This document shows positions 17,760-25,208 of a stretch of DNA of 48,359 bases, piece after piece. The notes under the pieces were generated by a model. It had not been told where the DNA came from and made no database searches. It saw nothing but the letters and a program-made list of their open reading frames with translations. Numbering within the stretch: the stretch's first letter is position 1; each line of letters opens with the position of its first letter. Location of the stretch: NCBI GenBank assembly GCA_002482005.1, contig DLFD01000048.1:1-48359 (forward strand). The letters run 5' to 3'. Source of the DNA: Lachnospiraceae bacterium UBA7729. Lineage in GTDB: Bacteria; Bacillota; Clostridia; Lachnospirales; Lachnospiraceae. The position numbers and the translations under genes are program-made.

Positions 17760-18164
17760 ATGGATATGGTACAGACAGATGAAAATAAGCTGGAGCGCTC
17801 AAGAGAGCTCCTGGAAGAACTGAAAAATGCCCGCGGCGGCAGTGTTATGGACTCCCACCGCACCATGGGAAATGACCCGAATCTCATCAATATGTTTCTG
17901 CAGCAGTATGTAAACTGCAATAAAAAGGATATCAGCATCCCGGCTAAATACCGGGAGCTCATCGTCATGGCCATAGGAATGGCCACAGGAACAGAGACAA
18001 CCATGAAGGTTCACGCCCGCCTGGCCCTCGAGAAGGGGGCGTCCCTGGATGAAGTCTTTGAGGTCATCCGCATCATCTTCTTCACATGCGGTGTGACAAA
18101 ACTTCTTCCGGCCCTGGAAACACTGGGTGACATCTTCGAACCCATCTCTCTCGATGAGACATAA
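17760..18164 (+). CDS. Carboxymuconolactone decarboxylase (CMD/AhpD-like) family protein
   Basis: A 134-residue all-helical protein. The core reads YRELIVMAIGMATGTETTMKVHARLALEKGAS then EVIRIIFFTCGVTKLLPALETL, the CMD pattern. In AhpD-type members the second helix carries CxxC before the histidine; here TETT stands in its place, so disulfide-based peroxidase chemistry is unlikely, while the VHARLAL histidine remains. It starts eight bases after the carboxyltransferase-like gene; GAGG precedes two possible ATGs (17760 and 17766), the second better spaced. Cotranscription suggests a decarboxylase or a small-molecule-binding role in the same pathway. Confidence 0.78.
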   Translation: MDMVQTDENKLERSRELLEELKNARGGSVMDSHRTMGNDPNLINMFLQQYVNCNKKDISIPAKYRELIVMAIGMATGTETTMKVHARLALEKGASLDEVFEVIRIIFFTCGVTKLLPALETLGDIFEPISLDET

Positions 18165-18184
18165 ATGCTGTGAACGCAAAAAGA

Positions 18185-18218
18185 CGCGGCGGTCTGAAAA
18201 AACCGCCGCGCCTTTTTT
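18185..18218. terminator. Bidirectional terminator between CMD gene and lacI-type gene
   Basis: cgcggcggt (18185-18193) pairs perfectly with accgccgcg (18202-18210), with an A-run before and cctttttt after. It ends transcription from both converging genes. Confidence 0.9.
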
Positions 18219-18220
18219 GC

Positions 18221-19243
18221 TCATTTTCTTTCTGCGGGGAAGCTCTCTCGATAAGTGACCTCTGTCTCCTTGAGAATATGGCGGACAGAAGTTTCTTCTC
18301 CAAGGATCATTTTCTGCATTAGATCAATAGCAGCACCCGCAATCTGTTTGTTGGGCATCCTCAGTGTACTTAGAGAAGGAACGGCGTAGCGGGTCAGCAT
18401 GGGATTCATGAGTCCGATCGTGAGAATCTCCACATCCTCGGGAACGCGCACTTTATGCCTGTAAAAGGCATAGAGTGCCCCCAGGGCAATCGCATCACTG
18501 TCGCAGAAGACAAAATGAGGTTTTTGGGTGAGGGAACAAAAACGCTCCCCAATCTCGACGCCGCCTTCGATGGAGCTCTGACAGCTAAAGCGAAACTTTT
18601 CCGGCGCCGCAATTCCCATCCTGCTGCAGGAGGCAAGGAAGGCTTCCTTGCGCTTGCCTGTAGCGACGAATGTACTGGCGGAAGAGAAAACAGCCAGTTC
18701 ACGGCAGTTCCTACTGGCAAAAGCTTCCGCTGCCAGGCGGCCAATCGCATCGTTGTCCGTGCCTACAGTCGTGTACAGTCGGGATTCACGGTTAATAAGG
18801 ATAAGCGGTGTGTGAATATTCAGCGACTCCAGATGCATGAGATCTTTTTCCGAACAGCCGCCTACAATAATCCCGTTGTAACCGCCTTTCAGAAGAACAT
18901 TGTCAACCTTCTCCAATTCATTCGCTTTGTATGTCTGGATCATGAGACCACAGTCAAAATGAATCTTCTCCAGTTCTTTCTGCATGGAATTGAGAAAATC
19001 CGAAAGGATGGATGTTCTGAAATCCAGCGGCCAGAAAAAGGCGATCACCGACAAGTCGGGTTCGCTTGACCTCAGGCGCCTCGCACTCGCGCTCGGCGAA
19101 TAGCCCATCTTCCTCATGGTCTCATAGACCTTCTTCTGCGTGGCCTCCGAGATAGCCCGCTCCTTCGCCTTGCCGTTGATAATAATGGAGACCGTCGTCG
19201 CGGAAACTCCTGCTTCTCTTGCCACATCCTTAATCGTTGCCAT
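18221..19243 (-). CDS. LacI-family regulator of the organic-acid locus
   Basis: A 340-residue repressor. The helix-turn-helix reads MATIKDVAREAGVSATTVS with IINGK (residues 1-24), the hinge follows near 50-62 (SPSASARRLRS), and the rest is a periplasmic-binding-like effector domain with GGYNGIIVGG, TPLILINRES and FVFCDSDAIALGALYAF. The ATG at 19243 has GAGGGG upstream; the open frame to 19315 is not family-like. Four copies of one CG-centred operator lie in front of this gene and at the divergent nifJ/carboxyltransferase promoters, so it probably represses both arms and itself. The effector is likely the transported hydroxy-acid or a product of it. Confidence 0.88.
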   Translation of the reverse strand: MATIKDVAREAGVSATTVSIIINGKAKERAISEATQKKVYETMRKMGYSPSASARRLRSSEPDLSVIAFFWPLDFRTSILSDFLNSMQKELEKIHFDCGLMIQTYKANELEKVDNVLLKGGYNGIIVGGCSEKDLMHLESLNIHTPLILINRESRLYTTVGTDNDAIGRLAAEAFASRNCRELAVFSSASTFVATGKRKEAFLASCSRMGIAAPEKFRFSCQSSIEGGVEIGERFCSLTQKPHFVFCDSDAIALGALYAFYRHKVRVPEDVEILTIGLMNPMLTRYAVPSLSTLRMPNKQIAGAAIDLMQKMILGEETSVRHILKETEVTYRESFPAERK

Positions 19244-19333
19244 AAAACCCCTCGTCCTCCCGTCATCAGTTCCGCTTACTTCTGACAGGTCTTTCATTTC
19301 CACTAATAATAGCATGAGGAGGGCGAAAAATCC

Positions 19334-19349
19334 AGTTAAACGTTATACT
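19334..19349. promoter_or_regulatory. Operator D, upstream of the lacI-type gene
   Basis: AGTTAAACGTTATACT, matching the other copies at AGT..A.CGT.ATAC. It lies about 90 bases upstream of the regulator's ATG, which suggests autoregulation. Confidence 0.65.
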
Positions 19350-19547
19350 TATAGATATAAGAAAAAACGATGTGGGAAACTTGATCATTCCCACGGACCG
19401 GGTCCTGACGGAGACAGACGGTCTTGCCTCTGCCCTCTGGGCCTGGGAACAGGCTCCGAAGTCCTTCAAAGGAACTTTCGCGCGTTTTTGGATACCTAGG
19501 AGGGGTGTGTGGTGACCACACCCACACCAACACATGCGACATTGCAG
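19350..19547. other. Intergenic stretch without a gene
   Basis: Between the regulator and the secreted-protein gene I see no supported reading frame. A GT-rich imperfect hairpin lies near 19503-19522 (gtggt g accac core). No convincing RNA gene is recognised. Confidence 0.4.
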
Positions 19548-19571
19548 AAAAAACCGGGGCCAGGCCCCGGT
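19548..19571 (-). terminator. Terminator of the secreted-protein gene
   Basis: accggggcc (19553-19561) and ggccccggt (19563-19571) pair perfectly; on the minus strand the stem is followed by TTTTTT. It ends the gene that stops at 19575. Confidence 0.85.
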
Positions 19572-19574
19572 TCT

Positions 19575-20300
19575 TTATTTGACTAGTATATAAGAATAGC
19601 CGGTCGGACGCCATTTTTCCGGGTCGCCCTTGTGCTTCTTCGGCATAGAATAGGAAATATAGATCTCATCCAGGCCTTTCAAAGAAATCGTGGCGTTATT
19701 CTTTACATTCCTGTATTTTCCATTTTTATAATTCACACCTATTTCCTTCAGTTTATATCCTGCTTTCATGCGGATGGTGATCTTTGCCTTGCCTGTTTTC
19801 GAAAGAGAAAAGACATTTACGTTATAGCCGTTAAAACCAGACGTACAGTTTTTCTTTCCGATCTTTATAGATTTATACGGGTTCGGACCCTTTTTTATAG
19901 TCACCGTGGCAGACAGCTTATAGGTCTTCCCCTTATTCTTTACTTTAAAACTGATCTTCGTTTTCTCCCCGTTCCTGGGGACACCATATTTCATGGTAAC
20001 ATAGATTCCATCGTAGGTAGAAGGGATAAAGGCAGTGTACTTCTTATTGGACGATTTGAAGCCTATGACTGTAAACTCACTATAATTATTGAAATTTTTA
20101 AGATAGATCTTTCCCTCGGCGACATAATCTTTCGTTCCGTCCGTATTCCTGATTTGATAGTAATAGAGCGTCCAGTTCCTGGCAATGCTCGGCGCCTTCG
20201 CGGCAGATGCCGGCCTTCCCATGGCCACTGTCGCGATCAGCATGACGCCAGCCAGCACCAGCCATAATAATGCTCCCTTGATTCTTCGGTTCTCTTTCAT
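19575..20300 (-). CDS. Secreted protein of unknown function
   Basis: A 241-residue protein with a clear signal peptide (ALLWLVLAGVMLIATVAMG, then ASA-AK near residues 30-34), so it is exported. The mature part is lysine- and tyrosine-rich, with alternating hydrophobic strands such as KISFKVKNKGKTYKLSATV and KAKITIRMKAGYKLKEIGV, as in a beta-sandwich made of two or three modules. No catalytic motif, anchor or LPXTG signal is seen. The isolated position, with its own terminator, gives no functional hint. I do not recognise the family. Confidence 0.7.
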   Translation of the reverse strand: MKENRRIKGALLWLVLAGVMLIATVAMGRPASAAKAPSIARNWTLYYYQIRNTDGTKDYVAEGKIYLKNFNNYSEFTVIGFKSSNKKYTAFIPSTYDGIYVTMKYGVPRNGEKTKISFKVKNKGKTYKLSATVTIKKGPNPYKSIKIGKKNCTSGFNGYNVNVFSLSKTGKAKITIRMKAGYKLKEIGVNYKNGKYRNVKNNATISLKGLDEIYISYSMPKKHKGDPEKWRPTGYSYILVK

Positions 20301-20330
20301 ACTCTCTCCTCCTATTGTTAGTTTTTGATT

Positions 20331-20852
20331 TCAGTACTCCGGGAATATGGTCTCCAGAAGCCGGATCCCTGTCTTTGTCCGGAAGACATTCTTCCGGAAG
20401 CTTTCATAGTTTTTTCTGTATCTGGGAGACTCGTCGCAGTTGACCAGATAATCAGCCTCCAGAAGGATCTGATAGTCCCTTCCTTCCACATTCGTGTAAG
20501 TATGATGGTGCGTGACCAGGAAAATGATTCTCTCCACCATCTCAGAAGGCAGGTCAAATTCCAAAAGGAACGGTCTTAGCAGCGCCTCGCTCTCTTCTTC
20601 CTGATGCCGCCCGTCGGTGTTGCCGTACTTCTCCCTGCAGAGAGGGCAGGCAATGTCATGGACAGCCGATGCGATCTCCAGCGTCAGAAGCTCCGGTCCG
20701 TCAAGCGCTTCCAGAACTCCGATCAGCCGTGCATAGGAGTGCACCTTCAGGAGATGATTAATGTCCTCCCGGTTTCCCTTTGAATAACGGATCATCTTCT
20801 CCAGGATCTTCGAGACGATCCGATTGTCGTACTTTTCATTCCCGTACATCAT
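20331..20852 (-). CDS. HD-domain phosphohydrolase
   Basis: A 173-residue metal-dependent hydrolase of the HD superfamily. The ligand set is visible: His in KVHSYARL, the HD pair in SAVHDIACPL, then THHHTY and a late aspartate in LEADYLVN. The ATG at 20852 (or the next at 20849) has AAGGGG upstream; the longer frame to 20912 crosses the promoter. HD proteins of this size hydrolyse nucleotides or phosphate esters, but the substrate cannot be told. An extended -10 box (TGtTATACT) lies 28 bases upstream. Confidence 0.8.
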   Translation of the reverse strand: MMYGNEKYDNRIVSKILEKMIRYSKGNREDINHLLKVHSYARLIGVLEALDGPELLTLEIASAVHDIACPLCREKYGNTDGRHQEEESEALLRPFLLEFDLPSEMVERIIFLVTHHHTYTNVEGRDYQILLEADYLVNCDESPRYRKNYESFRKNVFRTKTGIRLLETIFPEY

Positions 20853-20879
20853 CTTGACCCCTTTCCGAAATATGATCTC

Positions 20880-20929
20880 AGTATAACACCCCTGGTCTTT
20901 CCGGGAAATCACTTCTGATCAATTGATCA
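20880..20929 (-). promoter_or_regulatory. Promoter and palindrome upstream of the HD gene
   Basis: An extended -10 (TGtTATACT, box at 20885-20880) drives the HD gene. A perfect 14-base palindrome TGATCAATTGATCA lies at 20916-20929, near the -35 position, and could be an operator. The binding protein is unknown. Confidence 0.45.
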
Positions 20930-20969
20930 AGATGGGATACCGTGAAGTCTGATGCCCCGCTTTCTGCAA

Positions 20970-22643
20970 TCAGCTCAGGACCGCCCTTGCCTCGTACGGA
21001 AGCAGGAAGCCTTTCTCATGGCTGTCCACATTCGTGATCAGCTCTTCTCCCTGAAGCTCATCGAACAGGCTGCACGGCACCTTCTGATCGGTCCAGTTGC
21101 AGGCAACCGTGATGGTCTTTCCATCCATATGTCTTCTGTAAGCATAGATGGAATCGGAATCCTCAAGCAGCGGTTCAAAGGTTCCGTAGACCATAATCGG
21201 CAGCTTATGACGAAGCGCGATCAGCTTCTGATAATAGTAGAAGACGGAATCCGGGTCCTTCAGCGCAGCCTCTGCGTTGATCTCCTTGTAATTCGGATTG
21301 ACTGCAAACCAGGGCGTTCCGGTCGTGAATCCTGCCTCAGGTCCGTCATTCCACTGCATCGGGGTGCGGGCGTTGTCGCGGGCGACATGATCGAAACAGC
21401 TCAGCATGTCCTCGGAGGAGATCATATGCTGCTCCGTTACGTACTGACGGTATGCATTCTTCTCCTCGATATCATTGCAGTCTTCAACCGATGAGAAGTG
21501 CATGTTGGTCATGCCGATCTCCTCGCCTTGATAGACATACGGAGTCCCCTTCTGGAAGTGCAGGCAGGTCGCGATCATCTTCGCCGAGCGGACACGCCAC
21601 TTCGGAGAATCGTTGCCAAAGCGGGAGACTGCACGCGGCTGATCATGGTTATCCCAGTAGAGAGAGCCCCATGCCTTGCCCTCGAGACCGGTCTGCCACT
21701 TATTCAGAATAGAGCGGAGATACGGAAGTCTCGGCGGAGTTTTGGTCCACTTTCCGATGATAGCATCCTGCTGCATGCAGCCGTCGGTGTGCTCGAAGTG
21801 AAAGACCATGCCAAGCTCGGTCTCTTCATTGTTCGCATAGTGAAGCGCCTGCTCCAGGGTGACGCCCGCCGCCTCGCCGACCGACATGATGTCATACTTC
21901 GAAAGGACGCGCTGATTCATCTCCTGAAGATACTCGTGGACACGCGGTCCGTTGCAGACATAAGGAGCAAGATCACCGTAGAGACCATCTTTCAGCGGAC
22001 CGTCAGGGAAGGACTGGTCCTTGGAGATCATACTGATAACATCCATGCGGAATCCGTCGATTCCCTTCCGGCACCACCAGTTCATCATATCAAAGACTTC
22101 ATCGCGGACCTTCGGATTCTCCCAGTTCAGGTCCGGCTGCTTCTTCGAGAAGCAGTGCAGATAATACTGGCCAAGCTTCTCGTCATACTGCCATGCAGAG
22201 CCTGAGAACCAGGACTCCCAGTTGTTCGGCTCGTGTCCGTCCACCGGATCCTTCCAGATGTAGAAATCGTGATACGGATTGTCCTTTGACTTCCTGCTCT
22301 CGACAAACCATGCGTTCTCATCGGAAGTATGATTGACGACCAGGTCCATGATGATCTTCAGCCCGCGGGCATGAGCCTCCTTCAGAAGCCGCTCAAAGTC
22401 CTCCATAGTCCCGAACTCATCCATGATGCCGCGATAGTCTGCGATATCGTATCCGTTGTCATCGTTCGGGGACTTGTAGATCGGATTCAGCCAGATCACG
22501 TCTACCCCGAGCTTCTTTACATAATCCAGTTTTCCGATGATACCGTTCAGGTCACCGATTCCGTCTCCGTTGCTGTCCGCGAAGCTTCTCGGATAGATCT
22601 GATAGATGACGGCTTCCTTCCACCAGGCTCTCTTGTCACTCAT
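20970..22643 (-). CDS. GH13 oligo-1,6-glucosidase (alpha-glucosidase), copy 1
   Basis: A 557-residue cytoplasmic glucosidase of the GH13_31 type that removes glucose from isomalto- or related oligosaccharides. Catalytic residues are Asp201 in GFRMDVI, Glu257 in GEAAG and Asp334 in DNHDQPR. Valine right after the nucleophile is the usual mark of alpha-1,6 specificity. No signal peptide is present. AGGAGG lies at a good distance before the ATG. It is nearly identical to the gene at 23043-24779, including the C-terminal EGELITNVDSHEKGFLLPYE-like end, so the pair arose by tandem duplication. It differs by a shorter loop after WKDP and a shorter C-terminal hairpin. Confidence 0.92.
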   Translation of the reverse strand: MSDKRAWWKEAVIYQIYPRSFADSNGDGIGDLNGIIGKLDYVKKLGVDVIWLNPIYKSPNDDNGYDIADYRGIMDEFGTMEDFERLLKEAHARGLKIIMDLVVNHTSDENAWFVESRKSKDNPYHDFYIWKDPVDGHEPNNWESWFSGSAWQYDEKLGQYYLHCFSKKQPDLNWENPKVRDEVFDMMNWWCRKGIDGFRMDVISMISKDQSFPDGPLKDGLYGDLAPYVCNGPRVHEYLQEMNQRVLSKYDIMSVGEAAGVTLEQALHYANNEETELGMVFHFEHTDGCMQQDAIIGKWTKTPPRLPYLRSILNKWQTGLEGKAWGSLYWDNHDQPRAVSRFGNDSPKWRVRSAKMIATCLHFQKGTPYVYQGEEIGMTNMHFSSVEDCNDIEEKNAYRQYVTEQHMISSEDMLSCFDHVARDNARTPMQWNDGPEAGFTTGTPWFAVNPNYKEINAEAALKDPDSVFYYYQKLIALRHKLPIMVYGTFEPLLEDSDSIYAYRRHMDGKTITVACNWTDQKVPCSLFDELQGEELITNVDSHEKGFLLPYEARAVLS

Positions 22644-22726
22644 AATATATCCTCCTGATATAGGTGTTATTTGAAGCAGTTTTTCTGCCGGGCAATCTGC
22701 TTACCATAACGCACGTAAGAAGACGC

Positions 22727-22772
22727 GGCGGTCATGTCTTGCTATCTAAGATTATAACAAGACATGGCCGCC
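22727..22772 (-). promoter_or_regulatory. Inverted repeat enclosing a -10 box upstream of GH13 copy 1
   Basis: ggcggtcatgtcttg (22727-22741) and caagacatggccgcc (22758-22772) are complementary at 14 of 15 positions. Between them on the minus strand lies TATAAT, with an ATGACA -35-like box at a long 19-base spacing. The arms may be an operator around the start point, or a hairpin that attenuates transcription. A TTT follows the right arm on the plus strand. Confidence 0.5.
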
Positions 22773-22776
22773 TTTG

Positions 22777-23022
22777 TCATACAATATGAGAGTTCATCGT
22801 CTTCATTCCGGACCCCGGCACCTTCGCCCTGAGCTGGCTCTCCGCATTCTCATGCCAGTGAAGGTCCGCGGTGAATCTTCCTTTTTCCACTTCATCCGAA
22901 GCGAAGTACATGACCGCAGGGAAAGCTTCCTTCCCCTGCGCCCGTGTCTCCTCCAGCATCGGGAACTTGTCTGCGGACCCGGCAGCGCCGGCCCGGTCAT
23001 ATACAGGCTGTTTCTGTACCAT
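22777..23022 (-). pseudogene. AraC-family regulator remnant (N-terminal cupin part only)
   Basis: The frame encodes 81 residues. FPAVMYFASDEVEKGRFTADLHWHENAE (seen here in pieces: FPAVMYF, GRFTADLHWHENAE) is the start of the sugar-binding cupin of AraC-type regulators, where HWHE is normally followed by about 220 residues ending in two helix-turn-helix motifs. Here the sequence runs into an unrelated tail and stops at 22777. It lies 20 bases after the second GH13 gene on the same strand, so a regulator once stood between the two glucosidase genes. Confidence 0.6.
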
Positions 23023-23042
23023 GTCGGAAAGTCTCTCAGCCG

Positions 23043-24779
23043 TCAGCTCAGGATCGCTCTTGCTTCATACGGAAGCAGGAAGCCTTTCTCATGACTGTCC
23101 ACATTCGTGATCAGCTCTTCGCCCTGAAGGTCATCAAACAGGCTGCAAGGTACCTTCTGGTCGGTCCAGTTGCAGGCAACCGTGATGGTCTGTTTCCCGG
23201 CCCCCTCCTCATCGAGGACTCTTCTGTACGCGTAGATGCTGTCAGAATCTTCAAGAAGCGGAATAAACTTTCCATAGACCATGACCGGCAGCTTATGGCG
23301 AAGCGCGATCAGCTTCTGATAATAATAGAAGACGGAATCCGGATCGGCCAGAGCCTGCTCGACATTGATCTCCCTGTAGTTCGGATTGACGGTGAACCAT
23401 GGAGTCCCTGTCGTGAATCCGGCCTGAGGGCCGTCATTCCACTGCATCGGGGTACGCGCATTGTCGCGGCCGACATGGTCGAAGCATCTCAGCATGTCCT
23501 CGGAGGAGATCATGTGCTGCTCCGTGACATACTGGCGATATGCATTTCTCTCCTCGATGTCGTTGCAGTCCTCTACCGATGAGAAGTGCATGTTGGTCAT
23601 GCCGATCTCCTCGCCCTGGTAGACATACGGAGTCCCCTTCTGGAAGTGCAGGCAGGTCGCGATCATCTTTGCGGAGCGGACACGCCACTCTGGAGAATCG
23701 TTGCCGAAGCGGGATACTGCACGCGGCTGGTCATGATTGTCCCAGTAGAGAGAGCCCCATGCCTTGCCCTCAAGTCCGGTCTGCCACTTATTCAGGGTGG
23801 AGCGGATATAGGAAAGCTTCGGCGGGTTGACAGACCACTTTCCGATCATGGCATCCGAATTCTGCCCTCCGTCGGTATGCTCGAAGTGGAAGACCATTCC
23901 AAGCTCAGCGCCATCGTTGTTTGCGTAGTGGGTCGCCTGCTCCAGGGTGACGCCAGCTGCCTCGCCGACTGTCATGATGTCATACTTTGAGAGGACACGG
24001 CGGTTCATCTCCTGAAGGTACTCATGGACGTGCGGGCCATTGCAGACATATGGGTTCAGATCGCCGTAGACGCCGTCATTCACCTTGCCGTCCGGATAGC
24101 TCTGGACCTTGGAGATCATGCTGATGACGTCCATGCGGAACCCGTCGATCCCCTTCTGGCACCACCAGTTCATCATATCGAAGACTTCGTCGCGGACCTT
24201 CGGGTTCTCCCAGTTCAGGTCCGGCTGCTTCTTCGAGAAGCAGTGCAGGTAATACTGCCCGGTCGTCTGATCATACTGCCAGGCTGAACCGGAAAAACAG
24301 GATTCCCAGTTGTTCGGAGCATGCTCGTCCTGCCACTTCGGATCACTTCTGTCCGCGGTATCTCCCTCGGAAACATTCTTCGGGTCCTTCCAGATATAGA
24401 AGTCACGGTACGGATTGTCCTTTGACTTTCTGCTCTCGATGAACCATGCATTCTCGTCGGAGGTGTGGTTCACGACCAGGTCCATGACGATCCTCAGACC
24501 TCTTATGTGTGCCTCGGCAAGCAGTCTGTCGAAGTCTGCCATGGTCCCGAACTCGGTCATGATGTCGCGATAGTCCGCGATATCGTATCCGTTATCGTCA
24601 TTCGGAGACTTATAGATCGGGTTCAGCCAGATCACGTCTGCCCCGAGCTTCTTTACATAGTCCAGCTTTCCGATGATCCCGTTCAGGTCACCGATCCCGT
24701 CTCCGTTGCTGTCTGCAAAACTTCTCGGATAGATCTGATAGATGACCGCTTCTTTCCACCATGCTCTTTTATCGCTCAT
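23043..24779 (-). CDS. GH13 oligo-1,6-glucosidase (alpha-glucosidase), copy 2
   Basis: A 578-residue paralogue of copy 1 with the same catalytic set (GFRMDVI, GEAAG, DNHDQPR) and the same N-terminus MSDKRAWWKEAVIYQIYPRS. It has an extra loop of about 15 residues after WKDP (NVSEGDTADRSDPK), which lies near the substrate entrance in this family, and a longer C-terminal turn (VLDEEGAGKQ). The loop may change which oligosaccharides fit. AAAGGGG precedes the ATG. A likely TATAAT -10 box lies at about 24860 on the minus strand. Confidence 0.92.
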   Translation of the reverse strand: MSDKRAWWKEAVIYQIYPRSFADSNGDGIGDLNGIIGKLDYVKKLGADVIWLNPIYKSPNDDNGYDIADYRDIMTEFGTMADFDRLLAEAHIRGLRIVMDLVVNHTSDENAWFIESRKSKDNPYRDFYIWKDPKNVSEGDTADRSDPKWQDEHAPNNWESCFSGSAWQYDQTTGQYYLHCFSKKQPDLNWENPKVRDEVFDMMNWWCQKGIDGFRMDVISMISKVQSYPDGKVNDGVYGDLNPYVCNGPHVHEYLQEMNRRVLSKYDIMTVGEAAGVTLEQATHYANNDGAELGMVFHFEHTDGGQNSDAMIGKWSVNPPKLSYIRSTLNKWQTGLEGKAWGSLYWDNHDQPRAVSRFGNDSPEWRVRSAKMIATCLHFQKGTPYVYQGEEIGMTNMHFSSVEDCNDIEERNAYRQYVTEQHMISSEDMLRCFDHVGRDNARTPMQWNDGPQAGFTTGTPWFTVNPNYREINVEQALADPDSVFYYYQKLIALRHKLPVMVYGKFIPLLEDSDSIYAYRRVLDEEGAGKQTITVACNWTDQKVPCSLFDDLQGEELITNVDSHEKGFLLPYEARAILS

Positions 24780-25208
24780 AATCTATGCCCCTTTTATCAT
24801 GATTCCGCATATGTTTTTCCGCATACCTTCGGGCTGGCGATCAGCCCGGTGTGATTACATTATATTCTTCATATTACAGATTTTCTTCCTCTATTTTGAT
24901 GTATTATTCCGTTATTTTAATCTATCATGATATCTTTCCGGCATCTTGTCTGGTCCAGACCGTATCCAGTCATATGATGTTGGGGTCACAAGTACCTTTT
25001 GCCCCCAGCTGTTGATGCGGATTGCTTCGTTGCAAAGTCGCGCGCGCACCGCGCACGAGATGCTTCGCAGCTCCCGCAATCCCATGCCATCTCGCATTCT
25101 CGGAATTTGCATATCGCTGTCACCCCTGCAGATGATGTAAGATAGTCTTATCAGATGCCGGCGGACTGCCGGCCAGGTTAGTATTTTCAAGCAAAGAGGG
25201 AGAATTTC
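24780..25208. other. Divergent intergenic region between GH13 copy 2 and the GH31 gene
   Basis: This 429-base gap should hold both promoters. Seen are a hairpin gggctg-gcgat-cagccc near 24829-24846 and a GCCGGC-ggact-GCCGGC stem near 25156-25172. From about 24912 to 25140 the minus strand reads as an open, protein-like frame (with RINSWGQKVLVTPTSYDWI), but it has no start or partner that I can support. Confidence 0.4.
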
